Source of the DNA: Gammaproteobacteria bacterium
Lineage (GTDB): Bacteria > Pseudomonadota > Gammaproteobacteria > UBA9214
Length of the DNA: 8,174 bases
Reading direction: 5' to 3'
Assembly (NCBI GenBank): GCA_029881775.1
Contig: JAOULY010000067.1
Coordinates: forward strand, 1 to 8,174
The notes below the pieces were generated by a model that made no database searches, was not told where the DNA came from, and saw only the letters and a program-made list of their open reading frames with translations. Position numbers and translations under genes: made by a program. Positions 6,629-8,174 of this stretch are shown piece after piece (position 1 is the first letter of the stretch; each line of letters opens with the position of its first letter).

Positions 6629-7104
6629 GCCACCGGTTCAGGGCCTATCAGCCAGCGCGCTTTTGCCTCAGCGACAACCTCATCGCCCTCATTCAGGATG
6701 GCACCGGTCAACAGGTATTCCCGCTCTTCGTTACTCGTCGGGATATCGCAGCGGCACTCGGCCCGCAATCGCCCGCGTGCTTTCTTCAGGTAATCGATAC
6801 TGAACCCGGCGAGAATGCCGCGCGTCCTGTCCGGCAGGCTGTTCATCAATGCCAGTCCGGTAACCAGTTCAGCCAGGTTGGCCAGCGCCATGGCATGCAC
6901 GGATTCCAGGTGGTTTCGCACGCGGCGCCGGTCGCGCAATACCAGCACGCACCTGCCAGGCTCCAGCACATCCACCTGTGCGCCAAGGCTGCCGCTGTAG
7001 GGTACAAACCTGCCCAGCATGTAACTGAACAAACGCTTGCCACCCGGCAGGCTGGCCAGGCGTTGCCAGTGCGCCCGCAGGGCCGGACCAATCGACTGTG
7101 CCAT
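6625..7104 (-). CDS. DUF4442 hotdog-fold protein (thioesterase-like)
   Basis: A 159-residue protein with the hotdog-fold pattern of DUF4442/PaaI-like proteins: an N-terminal amphipathic helix, PYSGSLGAQVDVLEPG (residues 35-50), then the helix motif RNHLESVHAMALANLAELVTG (63-83) that in this superfamily carries the acyl-thioester site, followed by four strands (GILAGFSIDYLKKARG, LRAECRC, YLLTGAILN, VVAEAKARWLIG). Known relatives hydrolyse or bind acyl-CoA; activity here is inferred. ATG 7104 has GGGA about eight bases before it. Its end overlaps the next gene's start by four bases (6625-6628), and the DUF2784 gene ends 19 bases upstream, so it is an internal operon gene. Pairing with an NMO-like flavoprotein hints at a shared acyl or CoA-linked substrate (inference). 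Confidence 0.87.
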   Translation of the reverse strand: MAQSIGPALRAHWQRLASLPGGKRLFSYMLGRFVPYSGSLGAQVDVLEPGRCVLVLRDRRRVRNHLESVHAMALANLAELVTGLALMNSLPDRTRGILAGFSIDYLKKARGRLRAECRCDIPTSNEEREYLLTGAILNEGDEVVAEAKARWLIGPEPVA

Positions 7105-7123
7105 TGTTATTCCCGGTAACCAG

Positions 7124-7495
7124 TCATTTGAGCATAGGGTGTTTGCGAAGGAGAAGCCAGCCGTAGATCACGAGGTTGATCAGCAAGGCACCGGCGCCGA
7201 GTGCCATTTGAAAACCCGGCGTCAGGCCGGCCGGGTAAATGACCGGCAACAGGTAATACGCAATAAAGCTGCCGCTGTAACCGGCCTCACCCGCCGCAAT
7301 ACGCAACTGCTGCTCCAGTGGCGTCAATGGACACTGCCAGCCATTGAATTCCAGCAACACACCCCACACGCTTGCCGGCAGGTGCAGGAACACCACTCGC
7401 CACCAGCGCCACACCAGCAGACCGCCCAGCACCACGAACACGATGAATGCCAGGTGCAGCAGCACCAGCAGGTCGGCTGCCAGCGCACTGGTCAA
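7124..7495 (-). CDS. DUF2784 inner-membrane protein (TTG start)
   Basis: A 123-residue membrane protein with the DUF2784 signature: a first membrane helix (about residues 8-29), then FLHLPASVWGVLLEFNGWQCPLTPLEQQLR (36-65, with the conserved Cys at 55), AGEAGYSGSFIAYYLLPVIYP (68-88) and a last helix (about 97-116). Function of the family is not known. The start is read as TTG at 7495-7493, eight bases after the doxX stop; AGGA lies three bases before it, and no ATG lies ahead of the first membrane helix. The conserved core begins within about eight residues of this start, which supports it. It is the second gene of the minus-strand operon, and its close link to DoxX suggests the two small membrane proteins act together. 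Confidence 0.88.
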   Translation of the reverse strand: MTSALAADLLVLLHLAFIVFVVLGGLLVWRWWRVVFLHLPASVWGVLLEFNGWQCPLTPLEQQLRIAAGEAGYSGSFIAYYLLPVIYPAGLTPGFQMALGAGALLINLVIYGWLLLRKHPMLK

Positions 7496-7503
7496 CGGTC
7501 CTG

Positions 7504-7896
7504 TCAGTCGGGCTTGATCGCGTAACGGCCGCTGCCGAGGAACATCACCGCGAGTCCGCCAAGCAGGTAGAACATCTGCAGTTCGAGGCGGTAACCACCG
7601 TGATCGGTCAGTGCAAACAGGTCACCCGTGTGTGCCAGGCCAATGGCAAACAGCATATTGACCACGATCAGCATGCCACCCCAGCGCGAGAATATCCCGG
7701 CAACCAGCAATATCGGTGCCAGCACCTCACCGACGTACACGCCATAGGCCAGCAACTCGGGCAGACCCAGTCCTGACAGACCCATGCGAATGAAATCGAG
7801 CGAGTCAGGGTGTATCAGCTTGGCCACACCGTGAAACAGCATCAGCAAACCGACCGTCAGACGCAGAATTAATTTACCGGCATTTTCGTTATTCAT
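7504..7896 (-). CDS. DoxX family membrane protein
   Basis: A 130-residue protein with four predicted membrane helices (about 9-27, 45-66, 70-88, 104-123) and the DoxX family marks: RLTVGLLMLFHGVAKL in helix 1, YGVYVGEVLAPILLVAGI in helix 2 and QMFYLLGGLAVMFLGSGRYAI at the end. DoxX relatives are linked to thiosulfate:quinone oxidoreductase in archaea and to redox complexes in bacteria, but most bacterial members have no proven role. ATG 7896 is preferred to the GTG at 7923 because GGAGG (7907-7903) lies six bases before it and the family starts here. It is the first gene of the minus-strand operon, followed eight bases later by the DUF2784 gene. Confidence 0.92.
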   Translation of the reverse strand: MNNENAGKLILRLTVGLLMLFHGVAKLIHPDSLDFIRMGLSGLGLPELLAYGVYVGEVLAPILLVAGIFSRWGGMLIVVNMLFAIGLAHTGDLFALTDHGGYRLELQMFYLLGGLAVMFLGSGRYAIKPD

Positions 7897-8001
7897 GGTG
7901 CCCCTCCCACATTGAGTGTCCACCCAATAGTAACAACGTTCTCAAAATCATCCAGCGGAAAAAACGGTTATAAACGACTGGCTGGCAGTATCGGTGACAG
8001 C
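7897..8001. other. Gap between the lipoprotein frame and doxX, with little structure
   Basis: It holds the strong doxX ribosome site (7908-7901) and a candidate extended -10 (below). A run of six A (7959-7964) reads as T on the minus strand but follows no good hairpin; a GGCTG/CAGCC pairing near 7979-8001 is weak and too far from it. Confidence 0.4.
7927..7935 (-). promoter_or_regulatory. Possible extended -10 promoter for the doxX operon
   Basis: TGTTACTAT on the minus strand has the TG of an extended -10 directly ahead of TACTAT (4/6 consensus). A start near 7920 would leave about 24 bases of leader ahead of doxX. No good -35 is visible, so this is a weak call. Confidence 0.22.
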
Positions 8002-8174
8002 CTACCGGCGGAACGCTTCAGCTGTGCCAAGCGCGACAGTTTCCGGCCGAAAGGTCTGCAGCAGGTGTTGCTGCCGTTCGTTGTCGAAGTCAGGCTGCTT
8101 GCGGATGACCGTTGCTGCGGCACAGCCGTGCAACAACACCAGGCAGGCAAGCAGGCCGGTAACGCGATATAAGA
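8002..8174 (-). CDS. Probable small lipoprotein, 5' end outside the window
   Basis: A minus-strand frame enters from the right edge and runs 56 codons to a TAG at 8004-8002. It begins LYRVTGLLACLVLLHGC: a hydrophobic helix ending in a lipobox LHGC (Cys codon at 8124-8122), followed by AAATVIRK and a hydrophilic tail rich in Q, E and R. This is the pattern of a bacterial lipoprotein signal peptide cut before the Cys, giving a mature chain of about 40 residues. The start codon must lie one or a few codons beyond 8174, so no start is visible. Its orientation matches the doxX operon, 105 bases upstream of it, but they need not be co-transcribed. The residue after the Cys, Ala, does not suggest inner-membrane retention, so the outer membrane is more likely if the usual rule holds. 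No family is recognised, and a truncated or decayed gene is possible. Confidence 0.6.
   Translation of the reverse strand, partial: LYRVTGLLACLVLLHGCAAATVIRKQPDFDNERQQHLLQTFRPETVALGTAEAFRR

Noticed and set aside
5990..6793. Plus-strand open frame of 267 codons
   Set aside because: It is antisense to the NMO-like and hotdog genes, both of which show clear family motifs; its own translation shows no recognisable domain.
7959..7964. A/T run as an intrinsic terminator
   Set aside because: No stable GC hairpin lies directly before the T-run on the minus strand.
7912..8172. Plus-strand frame at the right edge
   Set aside because: No ribosome site or recognisable domain; the opposite strand carries a lipobox signal peptide that explains the region better.

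Overview
The window looks like ordinary chromosomal DNA from a GC-rich gammaproteobacterium (about 60% G+C by eye). The pairing of a PTS Enzyme I gene with mgtE, followed by pmbA (tldE) divergent from yjgA (darP), is a gammaproteobacterial core-genome layout. No phage, transposon, CRISPR, tRNA or rRNA sequence was seen. Coding density is high, and no gene-free stretch exceeds about 120 bases.

Left part (1-3328, plus strand): the 3' 85-90% of an Enzyme I gene of the phosphoenolpyruvate phosphotransferase system (its N-terminus lies outside the window), then the Mg2+ channel/transporter gene mgtE, then a small gene for an N-terminally anchored periplasmic protein. That small gene has clearly lower G+C (about 49% against 65-70% in sampled parts of mgtE) and no recognised family. 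The convergent gap behind it (3329-3441) holds two inverted repeats.

Middle part (3442-5578): pmbA/tldE on the minus strand (TldD/TldE protease partner) and yjgA/darP on the plus strand (50S ribosome maturation) diverge from an 85-bp region with a good sigma70-like promoter facing pmbA. yjgA converges, with a gap of 6 bases, on a minus-strand gene for a 60-residue four-cysteine protein resembling DUF3330.

Right part (5396-8174, minus strand): doxX-like membrane protein, DUF2784 membrane protein, DUF4442 hotdog-fold protein, nitronate monooxygenase-like FMN protein and the four-cysteine protein follow each other in one direction with spacings of 8, 19, -4 and 60 bases, so the first four form a probable operon. 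The last gene has its own strong ribosome binding site and a plausible promoter. At the right edge a small minus-strand reading frame with a lipobox signal peptide (start just outside the window) is most likely a small lipoprotein.

How they work together: the left genes cover regulatory/phosphotransfer signalling and Mg2+ uptake. The right operon joins two small membrane proteins with an FMN enzyme and an acyl-thioester-type hotdog protein, suggesting a small redox or acyl-metabolism module, but its substrate cannot be read from the sequence. I see no convincing new large system. The least explained items are the low-GC anchored protein, the 11-bp perfect inverted repeat beside it, the minus-strand operon and the tiny lipoprotein.
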